Below, one piece after another: positions 16,496 through 24,599 of a DNA stretch of 42,313 nt. The position numbers were made by a program, and so were the translations under genes. This DNA comes from Kordia sp964351775. Lineage in GTDB: Bacteria > Bacteroidota > Bacteroidia > Flavobacteriales > Flavobacteriaceae. The stretch lies in the NCBI GenBank assembly GCA_964351775.1, contig CAYGPQ010000037.1, forward strand, positions 1-42,313, read 5' to 3'. The notes beneath the pieces were generated by a model. That model saw only the letters and a list, made by a program, of their open reading frames with translations, was not told where the DNA came from and did no database searches. Numbering within the stretch: position 1 is the first letter of the stretch; every line of letters begins with the position of its first letter.

Positions 16496-16538
16496 TAGCA
16501 GATACTTTTAAGAGCTAAAGTATAAAGGAACATTTTTT

Positions 16539-17822
16539 ATGAATATACCAAGAACGAGTTTTCCAAGAGTTGTCATTATAGGCGGCGGATTTGCAGGAAT
16601 TTCATTAGCGAAACAATTAGGAAAACAAGAAGTGCAAGCCGTATTGATTGACAAACACAACTATCATACGTTTCAACCTTTATTATATCAAGTTTCTACA
16701 GGCGGATTGGAACCCGATTCCATTGCATATCCTATTCGTAAAATTGTAAAAGATTATCCAAATTTTTATTTTCGTTTGACAAATGTAGATGCTATTGATA
16801 CTGAAAATAAAAGCATATCTACAGCTATTGGCGACTTAAGCTACGATCAATTAATCATCGCAACGGGTTCTAACACTAATTTTTTTGGTAATAGTGAAAT
16901 TGAAAAGCACAGCATGGCAATGAAAACGATTCCACAATCGTTGAATCTTCGAAGTTTGATTCTTGAAAATTTTGAACAAGCTATTTTAAAATCAGATTTA
17001 GAAGAACGAAATGCACTGATGAATTTTGTGATTGTTGGAGCAGGACCAACTGGAGTTGAATTGGCAGGCGCTTTGGCTGAAATAAAAAAAGGAATTCTTC
17101 CGAAAGATTATCCCGATTTAGACATTCGTCAGATGAAAATTAACTTGATACAAAGTTCCTCACGAATATTGCCTGCAATGAGCGAGATCGCTTCTGAGAA
17201 AGCAGAAGATTATCTGCAAGGACTTGGCGTTGATGTTTGGAAAGACTTGCGTGTTACGAATTATGATGGCGATTTAGCAAGTACTAACGGAAAGGTTAAC
17301 TTTAGAGCAGCAACATTAATTTGGTCTGCAGGTGTAAAAGGTGCCACAATTGCAGGTTTGGACAGTGAAGAATTTATCACCAAAGGAAACAGAATTATTG
17401 TCAATGAATTTAATCAAGTAAAAGGATTTGATGATATCTTCGCGCTTGGCGATATTGCTGCGATGCAAAGTGAAGCGTATCCTTTTGGACATCCAATGAT
17501 GGCGCAACCTGCCATTCAGCAAGGAAAACAGTTGGGGAAAAACTTAGTCCGTAAACTGAATGGTAAAGCAATGAAACCTTTCAAGTATCACGATAAAGGT
17601 TCTATGGCAACCGTTGGAAGAAACAAAGCAGTTGTCGATTTGCCAAGATTCAAATTTCAAGGTGTATTTGCTTGGTTTGTATGGATGTTTGTCCATCTAT
17701 TTTTCCTCATCGGATTCCGAAATCGAATGGTAGTTTTTATCAATTGGGTGTACAATTACGTTCGTTTTGACAGAGAAGCACGCTTAATCATTAGACCTTA
17801 TAAGAGTACACGGAAATCTTAA
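16539..17822 (+). CDS. ndh: Type II NADH:quinone oxidoreductase (NDH-2)
   Basis: A 427-residue flavoprotein. The FAD-binding Rossmann motif is IIGGGFAGIS (about 14-22); the NADH-binding motif is IVGAGPTGVELAG (165-177). QPLLYQVSTGGLEPD near 48 and FALGDIAAM near 305 are typical NDH-2 blocks. The C-terminal FAWFVWMFVHLFFLIGF is the amphipathic or membrane-attaching segment. It transfers electrons from NADH to quinone without pumping protons, as a respiratory-chain entry point on the cytoplasmic membrane face. Its stop overlaps the convergent YhhN gene stop within CTTAAG, leaving no room for a separate terminator. Confidence 0.95.
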   Translation: MNIPRTSFPRVVIIGGGFAGISLAKQLGKQEVQAVLIDKHNYHTFQPLLYQVSTGGLEPDSIAYPIRKIVKDYPNFYFRLTNVDAIDTENKSISTAIGDLSYDQLIIATGSNTNFFGNSEIEKHSMAMKTIPQSLNLRSLILENFEQAILKSDLEERNALMNFVIVGAGPTGVELAGALAEIKKGILPKDYPDLDIRQMKINLIQSSSRILPAMSEIASEKAEDYLQGLGVDVWKDLRVTNYDGDLASTNGKVNFRAATLIWSAGVKGATIAGLDSEEFITKGNRIIVNEFNQVKGFDDIFALGDIAAMQSEAYPFGHPMMAQPAIQQGKQLGKNLVRKLNGKAMKPFKYHDKGSMATVGRNKAVVDLPRFKFQGVFAWFVWMFVHLFFLIGFRNRMVVFINWVYNYVRFDREARLIIRPYKSTRKS

Positions 17823-18514
17823 GCGGTAACATTTTTAGGTTCTTTCTCGGAATGTTGTAATGATAAAATTCCAGTAATAATACAGAGTTGTGAAAAACCA
17901 TAGAAGAGCATGATAAAAATGTCCTTATAAGGAATCGCTTTGTGAAATGCGTGCAATCCAATAATAACTTGTGTAAAGGTAAAAAAAATCGATCCGGCTA
18001 ATACCAATCGGTAACTTTTAGTATTTACATTTTTGTAGCGTAAAAAAGCAATCTTCATAAAATTCAATACAGTTGCCATATAAATCATCACCGGAATCAA
18101 CAAATTATTCAATCCGTCATACATTAAATAAATTAGCGAAAGTGCTATTAACATCGAGACGGCTAAAAAAGGAATCAATCGGTCAATATCGTATATGGTT
18201 TGTCTGTAAAAATAAAAGGAATAGAGTAGCAGTGCAATTAAAAATAAGAGCAAGCCAATAATAAAGGAGTAATACGGTGTATCTTCTAATAAAATAACAT
18301 CACCAGCACATAAAAACGACAACGCTAAAAGTATCGTTACTCTATGAAGTAGCAATATATTTCTGCTATTTACATAGAAAAAAACACCTAAAATGATGGT
18401 GATTAATGGCTTCGTATACAATCTGAAATCATAAAACTCCTTAGCATTATTAAAATAAATATCTAAAGAGAGATTCAATAAAAATAAGAAGATAAATACC
18501 TTAAAAAATTTCAT
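17819..18514 (-). CDS. YhhN/TMEM86-family membrane protein, divergent copy
   Basis: 231 residues with about eight hydrophobic helices. Family landmarks shared with its neighbour: YTKPLITIILGVFFYVN near 33-49, FLCAGDVILL with Asp72, and DGLNNLLIPVMIYM near 133. The second acidic landmark, usually SD in GAxFFxxSDSLLA, reads FTFTQVIIG here (Gln182 at the Asp position). YhhN/TMEM86 proteins include lysoplasmalogenases that cleave the vinyl-ether bond of lysoplasmalogens, and two Asp residues are implicated in activity, so this copy may be inactive or altered. It is the last gene of a four-gene operon, 48 bp after its paralogue. Confidence 0.82.
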   Translation of the reverse strand: MKFFKVFIFLFLLNLSLDIYFNNAKEFYDFRLYTKPLITIILGVFFYVNSRNILLLHRVTILLALSFLCAGDVILLEDTPYYSFIIGLLLFLIALLLYSFYFYRQTIYDIDRLIPFLAVSMLIALSLIYLMYDGLNNLLIPVMIYMATVLNFMKIAFLRYKNVNTKSYRLVLAGSIFFTFTQVIIGLHAFHKAIPYKDIFIMLFYGFSQLCIITGILSLQHSEKEPKNVTA

Positions 18515-18562
18515 ATTTCGTAATGCTCACTATGAAAACATTGCAATATAGTAAAAAAAAGA

Positions 18563-19237
18563 TTACATTTTTTGTTTCTTATAGCTTTTAAGAATTCCTA
18601 AAACAATTAAAAATTGAGCAATAGCATAGGTTGTCATAATACAGACGTTTGAAAAAGGAAGTGTAGTATAAAATTTATTGGCAGCTAATAAACTATCTGA
18701 AACCATAAAAAATACTGCACCAATAAAAACAAACAAATATCCACGATTAATTACAATTCCTTTTCGTATAAAAGCCGTTGTTGCCATTACTAAAATAACT
18801 GTCATGTAGACTAATACAGGAATAAGCAAATCTCCCAAACCATCTTTTATTAGGAAAAACAACCCTGTAGCGTATAACAATAGAAAGGCTATAAATGGCA
18901 TACTATTTTTTTTACTATTTCTATCTCGTAGAAAAACCAAAATATACATAATATGTGCCAATAAGAAGGATACTAATCCAGCTATAAAAAAATGCTCTGA
19001 GTTTGATACAAACATCAACAAAACATCTCCCAATAAAGAAAATAACAATGCCATTATTGTTACAGATTTTATAAAGATATTCAAGTGATCAGAATTGAAT
19101 ATAAAAAACAATAGTAAAGTAATTACAATTGCTGGTTTTGTAAAATAATGCCAATATGTATAACTTTCAAAACTTCCAAAAATGAGTTCTAGTACTACAA
19201 TAATTGTAAAAATGATTGTAAAATTTTTTATTTTCAT
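18563..19237 (-). CDS. YhhN/TMEM86-family lysoplasmalogenase-like membrane protein
   Basis: 224 residues with about eight membrane helices. It keeps both acidic landmarks: SLLGDVLLMF with Asp71, and GAVFFMVSDSLLAANKF with Asp181; also FTKPAIVITLLLFFIF and KDGLGDLLIPVLVYM. Members hydrolyse lysoplasmalogens in mammals (TMEM86) and occur widely in bacteria, where the substrate is uncertain. It lies 10 bp after the YdjM-like gene and before a diverged paralogue, so the pair arose by duplication. It is the more likely catalytic member. Confidence 0.88.
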   Translation of the reverse strand: MKIKNFTIIFTIIVVLELIFGSFESYTYWHYFTKPAIVITLLLFFIFNSDHLNIFIKSVTIMALLFSLLGDVLLMFVSNSEHFFIAGLVSFLLAHIMYILVFLRDRNSKKNSMPFIAFLLLYATGLFFLIKDGLGDLLIPVLVYMTVILVMATTAFIRKGIVINRGYLFVFIGAVFFMVSDSLLAANKFYTTLPFSNVCIMTTYAIAQFLIVLGILKSYKKQKM

Positions 19238-19247
19238 GAAGATAGAT

Positions 19248-19787
19248 TTATGAATGCTTCTTTTTGAAAAAGTAATTAAAAACTATGAGAACTAGGCATG
19301 GAATACCTATATAAAAAACTTCATTATGTATCACACGCCAACCCCATTTACTAAAAAAGTTTGCTGCGCCCAACGGAGAAACCAATATAGGTCGCCATGA
19401 AAAGAAGTAACGACTATTCTCAAACGGAATAAAAAAGCCAACGCCTCTTCCGCCATTGGTAATTGCATCCAGAAAGCTATGTGACAAAGTCGCTATGAAA
19501 AATGTAAAAAATAAAATGATACCTACTTTCGAAAAATAGTTCACTTTCGTGTAAAAAATAGCGCGGACGCTCAATGCTAAGATAAAGGCAAACAAAATAC
19601 TGTGCGAAAACCCACGATGTCCCAACGGATGCATATACGAATAGCCAAAATTGAACATAATGACATCTGCATCAGGAATGACGGCGCAAAATATTAATAA
19701 CAAGGAAAGTTTTACGGGATTCAATTGTATATTAGAAACTTTTCCGATCGTATATGCAGCGACTGCATGCCCAAAAATTGATGCCAT
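19248..19787 (-). CDS. YdjM/DUF457-type membrane-bound metal-dependent hydrolase
   Basis: 179 residues, with an N-terminal MASIFGHAVAAYTIG and four membrane helices. Family motifs: IPDADVIMF (PDxD near 37), HPLGHRGFSHSILFAF (HRGxxHS near 53-66) and ATLSHSFLDAIT (HxxxD near 103), a His/Asp set suited to a metal site. Later ENSRYFFSWRPI and VSPLG also match. Enzymatic activity of the family is largely uncharacterised. The start shares one base with the preceding small gene's stop, and the two YhhN genes follow closely, so a role in membrane lipid handling is possible. Confidence 0.88.
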   Translation of the reverse strand: MASIFGHAVAAYTIGKVSNIQLNPVKLSLLLIFCAVIPDADVIMFNFGYSYMHPLGHRGFSHSILFAFILALSVRAIFYTKVNYFSKVGIILFFTFFIATLSHSFLDAITNGGRGVGFFIPFENSRYFFSWRPILVSPLGAANFFSKWGWRVIHNEVFYIGIPCLVLIVFNYFFKKKHS

Positions 19788-20035
19788 TAGTTGGAATTAG
19801 AATATTCATCTAACAATGCTTTTTCTTGCGTTGTCAAACTTTCGACACCTTTGTCGTTTATTTTTTCCAAGATACGATCAATTCTGTCTTGTTTGGCTTT
19901 TCGCTTCGCGTTAAATTCATCATCTATCGTTTGATAAGACTCTTTTGAACTTGGTAAAAATGTAGTTGTTCCTTTATTTGAACGTACAATAGCGTACACA
20001 ATGACAACCAGCACAGCAATGACAGCGTATAACAT
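19787..20035 (-). CDS. Small single-helix membrane protein
   Basis: 82 residues. The membrane helix spans about 2-18 (MLYAVIAVLVVIVYAIVRSN). The rest is a hydrophilic, probably helical cytoplasmic tail with DRIDRILEKINDKGVESLTTQEKALLDEYSNSN. The last part resembles the C-terminal pattern 'GxxSLTxxExxxLxxxS' seen in DUF6576/rhomboid-associated tails of Bacteroidota, though only as a short motif. It is the first gene of the YdjM/YhhN operon, with a good promoter box 45-52 bp upstream. Confidence 0.75.
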   Translation of the reverse strand: MLYAVIAVLVVIVYAIVRSNKGTTTFLPSSKESYQTIDDEFNAKRKAKQDRIDRILEKINDKGVESLTTQEKALLDEYSNSN

Positions 20036-20079
20036 AAATGCGTTTACTTATGAGTTGATAATTTAATCTCAATAGAATT

Positions 20080-20087
20080 CAAAACTA
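20080..20087 (-). promoter_or_regulatory. Candidate promoter of the YdjM/YhhN operon
   Basis: On the minus strand this reads TAGTTTTG, fitting TAnnTTTG. An ATTG, one base off the TTTG -33 box, lies 20 bp further upstream at about 20108-20111. The predicted leader is about 38 nt. Confidence 0.45.
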
Positions 20088-20278
20088 CGATTTTTCTATT
20101 TTTTATGCAATCAGATTAAAAGTATTAAAATTTAGTTCAACTAATGATTTTGAGTTCACTTTACTGGTTTCTCAAAATTGAGTTTCATTAATACAATTCA
20201 GCCTACAATTTTGACAATTGAGCATTTTCTTTTTTCTAAATCTTTCAATTCGCAGGAAATTTGTCCCATCATCAATCA

Positions 20279-20300
20279 ACACTTCGACTCAGCTCAGTGT
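20279..20300. repeat. Dispersed flavobacterial intergenic repeat word
   Basis: An ACACT ... AGTGT bounded word containing TTCGACTCAGCTCAGTGT, 22 bp upstream of the TonB receptor start. It belongs to the kind of 'CTTCGAC...GCTCAGTG' short repeats recalled from many Bacteroidota intergenic regions. The arms allow a small hairpin in the leader. Confidence 0.45.
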
Positions 20301-20322
20301 AAAAAACATAAAATAACATCCC

Positions 20323-22476
20323 ATGAAAAACATATTTGTAGTATTCTTTTTGTGTATACAAAGCATCATATTTGCACAATCAACCGTTTCAGGAATTGTC
20401 ACCGATCAAGCGAATGAACCTATTTTTGGCGCAAATGTATACTTAAAAGGAACTTTTGACGGCGCATCAACAGACGAAAAAGGCGCGTTCAACTTTACCA
20501 CTGAAGAAACAGGATCACAAATTTTAGTGATTTCTTTTCTATCGTTTGAATCCAAAGAACTCACCTTAGAGGTCACTCAAATGCAAAACCTAAGGATAAA
20601 ACTTCGCGAAAATGTAGATGCGTTAAACGCTGTAATTTTAAGTGCAGGATCGTTCGAAGCTGGCGAAAATGCAAAAGTAACTGCCTTAAAACCATTAGAC
20701 ATTGTCACAACCGCAAGCGCATTGGGCGATTTTGTAGGCGCATTGCAAACCTTGCCAGGCACAAGTACGGTTGCGGAAGACGGACGCTTATTTGTGCGTG
20801 GTGGACGCGCCGAAGAAACGCAAATTTTTATTGATGGAATTCGTGTATTTACGCCGTATAGCAATACGACCAACAATATTCCTGCACGAGGACGTTATTC
20901 ACCATTTCTATTTAAAGGAATTACGTTTTCCACAGGTGGTTATTCTGCGGAATATGGGCAAGCATTATCGGGCGTTTTAGAATTGAATACGATTAACGAA
21001 CCCGATCAAGAGAAAACGGATATTTCCATCATGACCGTTGGTGGTGGTCTGGGACATACCGAAAAGTGGGAAAAAGGTTCTGTAAGCGTGAATGCTTCCT
21101 ATATCAATTTGGCGCCGTATTTAGCATTATTTCCAGATCGTAACGAGTGGAAAAAGCCGTTTCAAGGCGCACAAGGCGAAAGCGTATTTCGTCATCATTT
21201 TACGAATGGAACGTTGAAATTTTACACTGCATTTGATATTACAAATTTTGAACTCGATCAGGAAAGTATCAATTTTGAGGAGTTGGTTCGATTCAAATTA
21301 GACAATAAAAATCTATACATGAATGGTTCGTACAAAGGGACTTTTGGCGAAAATTGGGCAATTGCTTCCGGATTGAGTTATACGCGTGATGATTCTAAAA
21401 TCAGAATAATTGATGATCGAATTAGCAGCATAGAAAATTCATTTCACTTTAAAACCAAATTGAAGAAAAACTTTAACAACAGAATTAAATTGAGTTTTGG
21501 AGCAGAATATTTCACGACAGATTTTGATGAAGATTTTGAAAATCCAGCGGTTTCAAAAATTGAATACGGTTTTAAAAATAATCTCATTGGCGCTTTCGCG
21601 GAAACGGACATATTTTTCTCTAAAAACTTTGCGTTAAAAGCAGGCGTTCGATTGGATCATGCAACCATAATGAAAGAAACGACCATTTCACCACGACTTT
21701 CGGTGGCGTACAAAACCTCTGAGAAAGATCAGGTGTCGTTTGCTTTTGGACAGTTTTATCAAAATCCGAACAATAATTATTTAAAGTTTTATGACAATTT
21801 TAAACCAGAAAATGCCACGCATTACATTCTAAATTATCAATATGTACATGAAGGCAAGACCTTTCGCGCGGAAGCGTATCACAAAAAATACAACGATTTA
21901 GTGACGTTTTCAGGCGATTTTGTGCAACCAGATGCAACATTTGGAAATGACGGATTTGGACATGCCACGGGATTAGATTTGTTTTGGAGAGATAATAAAA
22001 CGATCAAAAATGTAGATTATTGGATTTCGTATTCGTACTTAGATACGTCGCGAAAGTTTGAAAATTATCCGCAAGAAGCCATGCCAAATTTTGCAACGAA
22101 GCATAATTTTTCATTAGTCACAAAACATTGGATTGACAACTTAAAAAGTCAGATTGGATTTAGTTACAACTATTCTTCTGGACGACCGTACACAAACCCG
22201 AACACCACAGGTTTTTTAGCTGAAAAAACGAAAGATTACCATAGTTTAAGCGTGAATTGGGCATATTTACTATCGCCACAAAAGATATTATATTTCTCGG
22301 TTTCAAACGCGTTAGGCGTCAGAAATGTATTTGGGTACGAATATGCAAATCAGGCAGATATAAACGGAAACTTTCAGCGAATGACGCGACGTCCTGCGGC
22401 AGATCAGTTTTTCTTTGTCGGTTTCTTTTGGACCATTAGTGATGATAAAAAGAGCAATCAGTTGGATACGTTGTAG
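20323..22476 (+). CDS. TonB-dependent outer-membrane receptor
   Basis: 717 residues. The signal peptide is MKNIFVVFFLCIQSIIFA, then a carboxypeptidase-regulatory-like domain (about 20-95, VSGIVTDQANEPIFGANVYLKG). The plug (about 110-215) has LQTLPGTSTVAEDGRLFVRGG and ETQIFIDGIRV, then GGYSAEYGQALSGVLELNT. The 22-strand-type barrel follows to the end. No SusD-like gene follows, so this looks like a stand-alone receptor for a siderophore, vitamin or small ligand rather than a glycan-import pair. The substrate cannot be deduced. The terminal residues QLDTL lack the usual aromatic end, which is slightly atypical. Confidence 0.93.
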   Translation: MKNIFVVFFLCIQSIIFAQSTVSGIVTDQANEPIFGANVYLKGTFDGASTDEKGAFNFTTEETGSQILVISFLSFESKELTLEVTQMQNLRIKLRENVDALNAVILSAGSFEAGENAKVTALKPLDIVTTASALGDFVGALQTLPGTSTVAEDGRLFVRGGRAEETQIFIDGIRVFTPYSNTTNNIPARGRYSPFLFKGITFSTGGYSAEYGQALSGVLELNTINEPDQEKTDISIMTVGGGLGHTEKWEKGSVSVNASYINLAPYLALFPDRNEWKKPFQGAQGESVFRHHFTNGTLKFYTAFDITNFELDQESINFEELVRFKLDNKNLYMNGSYKGTFGENWAIASGLSYTRDDSKIRIIDDRISSIENSFHFKTKLKKNFNNRIKLSFGAEYFTTDFDEDFENPAVSKIEYGFKNNLIGAFAETDIFFSKNFALKAGVRLDHATIMKETTISPRLSVAYKTSEKDQVSFAFGQFYQNPNNNYLKFYDNFKPENATHYILNYQYVHEGKTFRAEAYHKKYNDLVTFSGDFVQPDATFGNDGFGHATGLDLFWRDNKTIKNVDYWISYSYLDTSRKFENYPQEAMPNFATKHNFSLVTKHWIDNLKSQIGFSYNYSSGRPYTNPNTTGFLAEKTKDYHSLSVNWAYLLSPQKILYFSVSNALGVRNVFGYEYANQADINGNFQRMTRRPAADQFFFVGFFWTISDDKKSNQLDTL

Positions 22477-22696
22477 TGTTAGTAGTGAGTTTTGAGATGT
22501 TAGTATTGAGGTATTAGCATCTTGCATAGCTTGATGTGACAAATGACTTAGCCACGAATGCACAAATGTTTTTTAGCTTGTTTGTAGGTACGTGTTGTGA
22601 AACTCGTGATAGCTTAGATGTTTTTAATTCAGAATTTACTTAGCCACAACGAAAATCAAGCTTAGTTTGATGTTTGATTCTTCTTTGTAATAGCTA

Positions 22697-23281
22697 CTAA
22701 TCCACTATTTTTGGATCATACGGAATGCCTAAGAATCCTGTTTTCAATGTAATTTCAAACTCTTTTCTTCCTTGAATTATTATATATTCATTAGTATTTA
22801 TAGATATTCCTTCAACTTCATCTTTATAAACTTTACCTGAAATTCTGCCGTGAACGACGTGTTTGTTTTCATAATGATTAATCGAAGGAATTGTATCTAT
22901 TCGGTCATTATATTTGTGTATATTATGAGTAATCACGAAATTTTTAGTTAATGTTTCGGTTTCAGAGATTCTGTTTATTTTTAGTGCAATAGTTGTTACT
23001 AAACTTGAAGTAAACCCAAAACATAGATAACTCATAATTCCTATGTAAAAAATACTTTCGATTTTCGATCCTATAGAACTTCCAAACTCCGATTTGTCGA
23101 ATATGATAAAGTAAGTGATCACGACAGATAGTATGATGGAGATCGGTAAAAGCGATTGTTCTAAATCAGTAATATCACTTTTTAAATAATGCTCAGATTC
23201 ATTTGGAAAGAGATAAAAAATACATAAAAATGATGTTGCTAAAAATATAATTGCGACTGTATTTCGGTTGCGTCTTTTCAT
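22697..23281 (-). CDS. Hypothetical membrane protein with extracytoplasmic tail
   Basis: 194 residues, no family recognised. Three hydrophobic helices (about 8-25, 44-62, 77-98) are followed by a soluble, beta-rich tail of about 90 residues (TKNFVITHNIHKYNDRID, GRISGKVYKDEVEGISI, and a final GFLGIPYDPKIVD). A similarly positioned small membrane protein gene lies 70 bp upstream on the same strand. Confidence 0.6.
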   Translation of the reverse strand: MKRRNRNTVAIIFLATSFLCIFYLFPNESEHYLKSDITDLEQSLLPISIILSVVITYFIIFDKSEFGSSIGSKIESIFYIGIMSYLCFGFTSSLVTTIALKINRISETETLTKNFVITHNIHKYNDRIDTIPSINHYENKHVVHGRISGKVYKDEVEGISINTNEYIIIQGRKEFEITLKTGFLGIPYDPKIVD

Positions 23282-23351
23282 ATAATTATTAAAATTAATA
23301 AAGAATACTTCTTTCGTGTGCGAGTTATTTGCTGACTTTATTCAGCTAGTA

Positions 23352-23717
23352 TCATTTTTTTATAATTCGAATTAAAATTAAAAAGAAAGCTACCACTGCT
23401 GAAAACCAAGCGGTATTATAGACTCCAGAATAAAAATCATCAATTGGGATAAATCCACCAAATTGTGTTCCTAAAATAATACAAATTAAGAATATTCGGA
23501 GGAACGTTTTGAATATACCTGGTTTTGTAAGCATTTCATAAAATGCAATTAGTGTTACAAATATAAATAAACTATCTGCATGAAACGTTCTGCAAATTAG
23601 CGCGTCCAATTCTGGATTTTCTTTTCCCCACGCAACAAAGTCATAATAACTCATCAATGATAAAATCAGTTGAATTAGGATGATAATTATTGAGAAAAGA
23701 GGTTGGTACAGTTTCAC
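23352..23717 (-). CDS. Hypothetical four-helix membrane protein
   Basis: 121 residues with about four hydrophobic helices (residues 4-24, 48-64, 72-88, 98-118) joined by short loops. The second loop contains ENPELDALICRTFHADSLF. No family recognised. It may be co-transcribed with the downstream membrane-protein gene at 22697. Confidence 0.6.
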   Translation of the reverse strand: MKLYQPLFSIIIILIQLILSLMSYYDFVAWGKENPELDALICRTFHADSLFIFVTLIAFYEMLTKPGIFKTFLRIFLICIILGTQFGGFIPIDDFYSGVYNTAWFSAVVAFFLILIRIIKK

Positions 23718-23897
23718 GTTTTATTTTTTATAGGACACATATTTTAATATTCATCATCGATCGTTTTATCAAGCCAATCAATAAAGTTATTCTAAGTATA
23801 ATTTGGGTCAGATTCAATGTCATTTGTATTCTGGTAAAAAATAACATAAAGATGACAACTAAGCAAAGTACAATCTCGCGAAAGCGAAAATATCAAA

Positions 23898-24422
23898 TTA
23901 ATATTCCAAATACATCACATCATTAGGATTGGAACGCGTTTCAGAAAGTACAAAGTCATAGTAACCAACAACCTTGAAGTTGTTTTTTGTGTAGAAATTA
24001 ATCGCACGTTTATTTTCAATCCAAACGTAGAGCCATATTCCGTGTTGTTGTTGTGTTTTTGAAAAGTCGACAACATGCTGAAATAATGTAGAACCTAAAT
24101 CTTGACCGTGAAATTCTTTTCGTAAATACAGTCGATCTAACTTGGTAATCTGTTGTGATTCAACGTTTTCATTAGGCATATTCAATAGAATTTTGGAATA
24201 ACCAGCCAATTTGTTTTCAACATATAATAAATAAAAGTGAATGTTTGGATTGCGCAATTCTTCCGCCAAGGAATTTCTATCAAAAGCTTTATTAATAAAT
24301 GCTTCTATGTCACTTTTAGGTGTATTGATAAGGTAGGTTTCTAAAAAGGTTTCGCTACCTATTTGGGCAATTAGGTCAATAGCATCAACAGAAGCTTTTC
24401 GTATTTGAATCATTTTGCTCAT
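23898..24422 (-). CDS. GNAT-family N-acetyltransferase
   Basis: 174 residues. The N-terminal IQIRKASVDAIDLIAQIGSETF and the acetyl-CoA-binding block LDRLYLRKEFHGQDLGSTLF (pattern R/Q-x-x-G-x-G/A degenerate as HGQDLGS, about 93-112), then WLYVWIENKRAINFYTKNNF are GNAT hallmarks. It transfers acetyl from acetyl-CoA to an amine; the substrate is unknown. A related gene at 28377 shares the IENKRAI-FY block, so the two are likely paralogues. A second ATG three codons in (MIQIRK) is possible. Confidence 0.88.
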   Translation of the reverse strand: MSKMIQIRKASVDAIDLIAQIGSETFLETYLINTPKSDIEAFINKAFDRNSLAEELRNPNIHFYLLYVENKLAGYSKILLNMPNENVESQQITKLDRLYLRKEFHGQDLGSTLFQHVVDFSKTQQQHGIWLYVWIENKRAINFYTKNNFKVVGYYDFVLSETRSNPNDVMYLEY

Positions 24423-24440
24423 TCATATTTTAATTCATAT

Positions 24441-24448
24441 CAAAAGTA
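24441..24448 (-). promoter_or_regulatory. Candidate -7 promoter box for GNAT gene
   Basis: On the minus strand this reads TACTTTTG, fitting TAnnTTTG, 18 bp upstream of the start at 24422. The leader would be about 12 nt. No exact -33 TTTG. Confidence 0.35.
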
Positions 24449-24599
24449 AGCTAAAAAATAAATTTTAAAAACAGCATCGCGGTTTTAAAAGTACGCAATA
24501 CTACGCGCTTTTTAAATCACGATGTAGTACGCTTATTCTATTTATAATATTAAAATACCTTTATAGAGATTAATTAGTTTAACCATAAAAATTAAAATC

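Noticed and set aside
23690..23926. 78-residue plus-strand open frame
   Set aside because: It overlaps the ends of two better-supported minus-strand genes and has biased, low-complexity content without a family.
24490..24535. Operator from GTACGC and TACTAC/GTAGTA repeats upstream of the PSD gene
   Set aside because: Arms are short and imperfect, with no second copy, so chance is a fair explanation.
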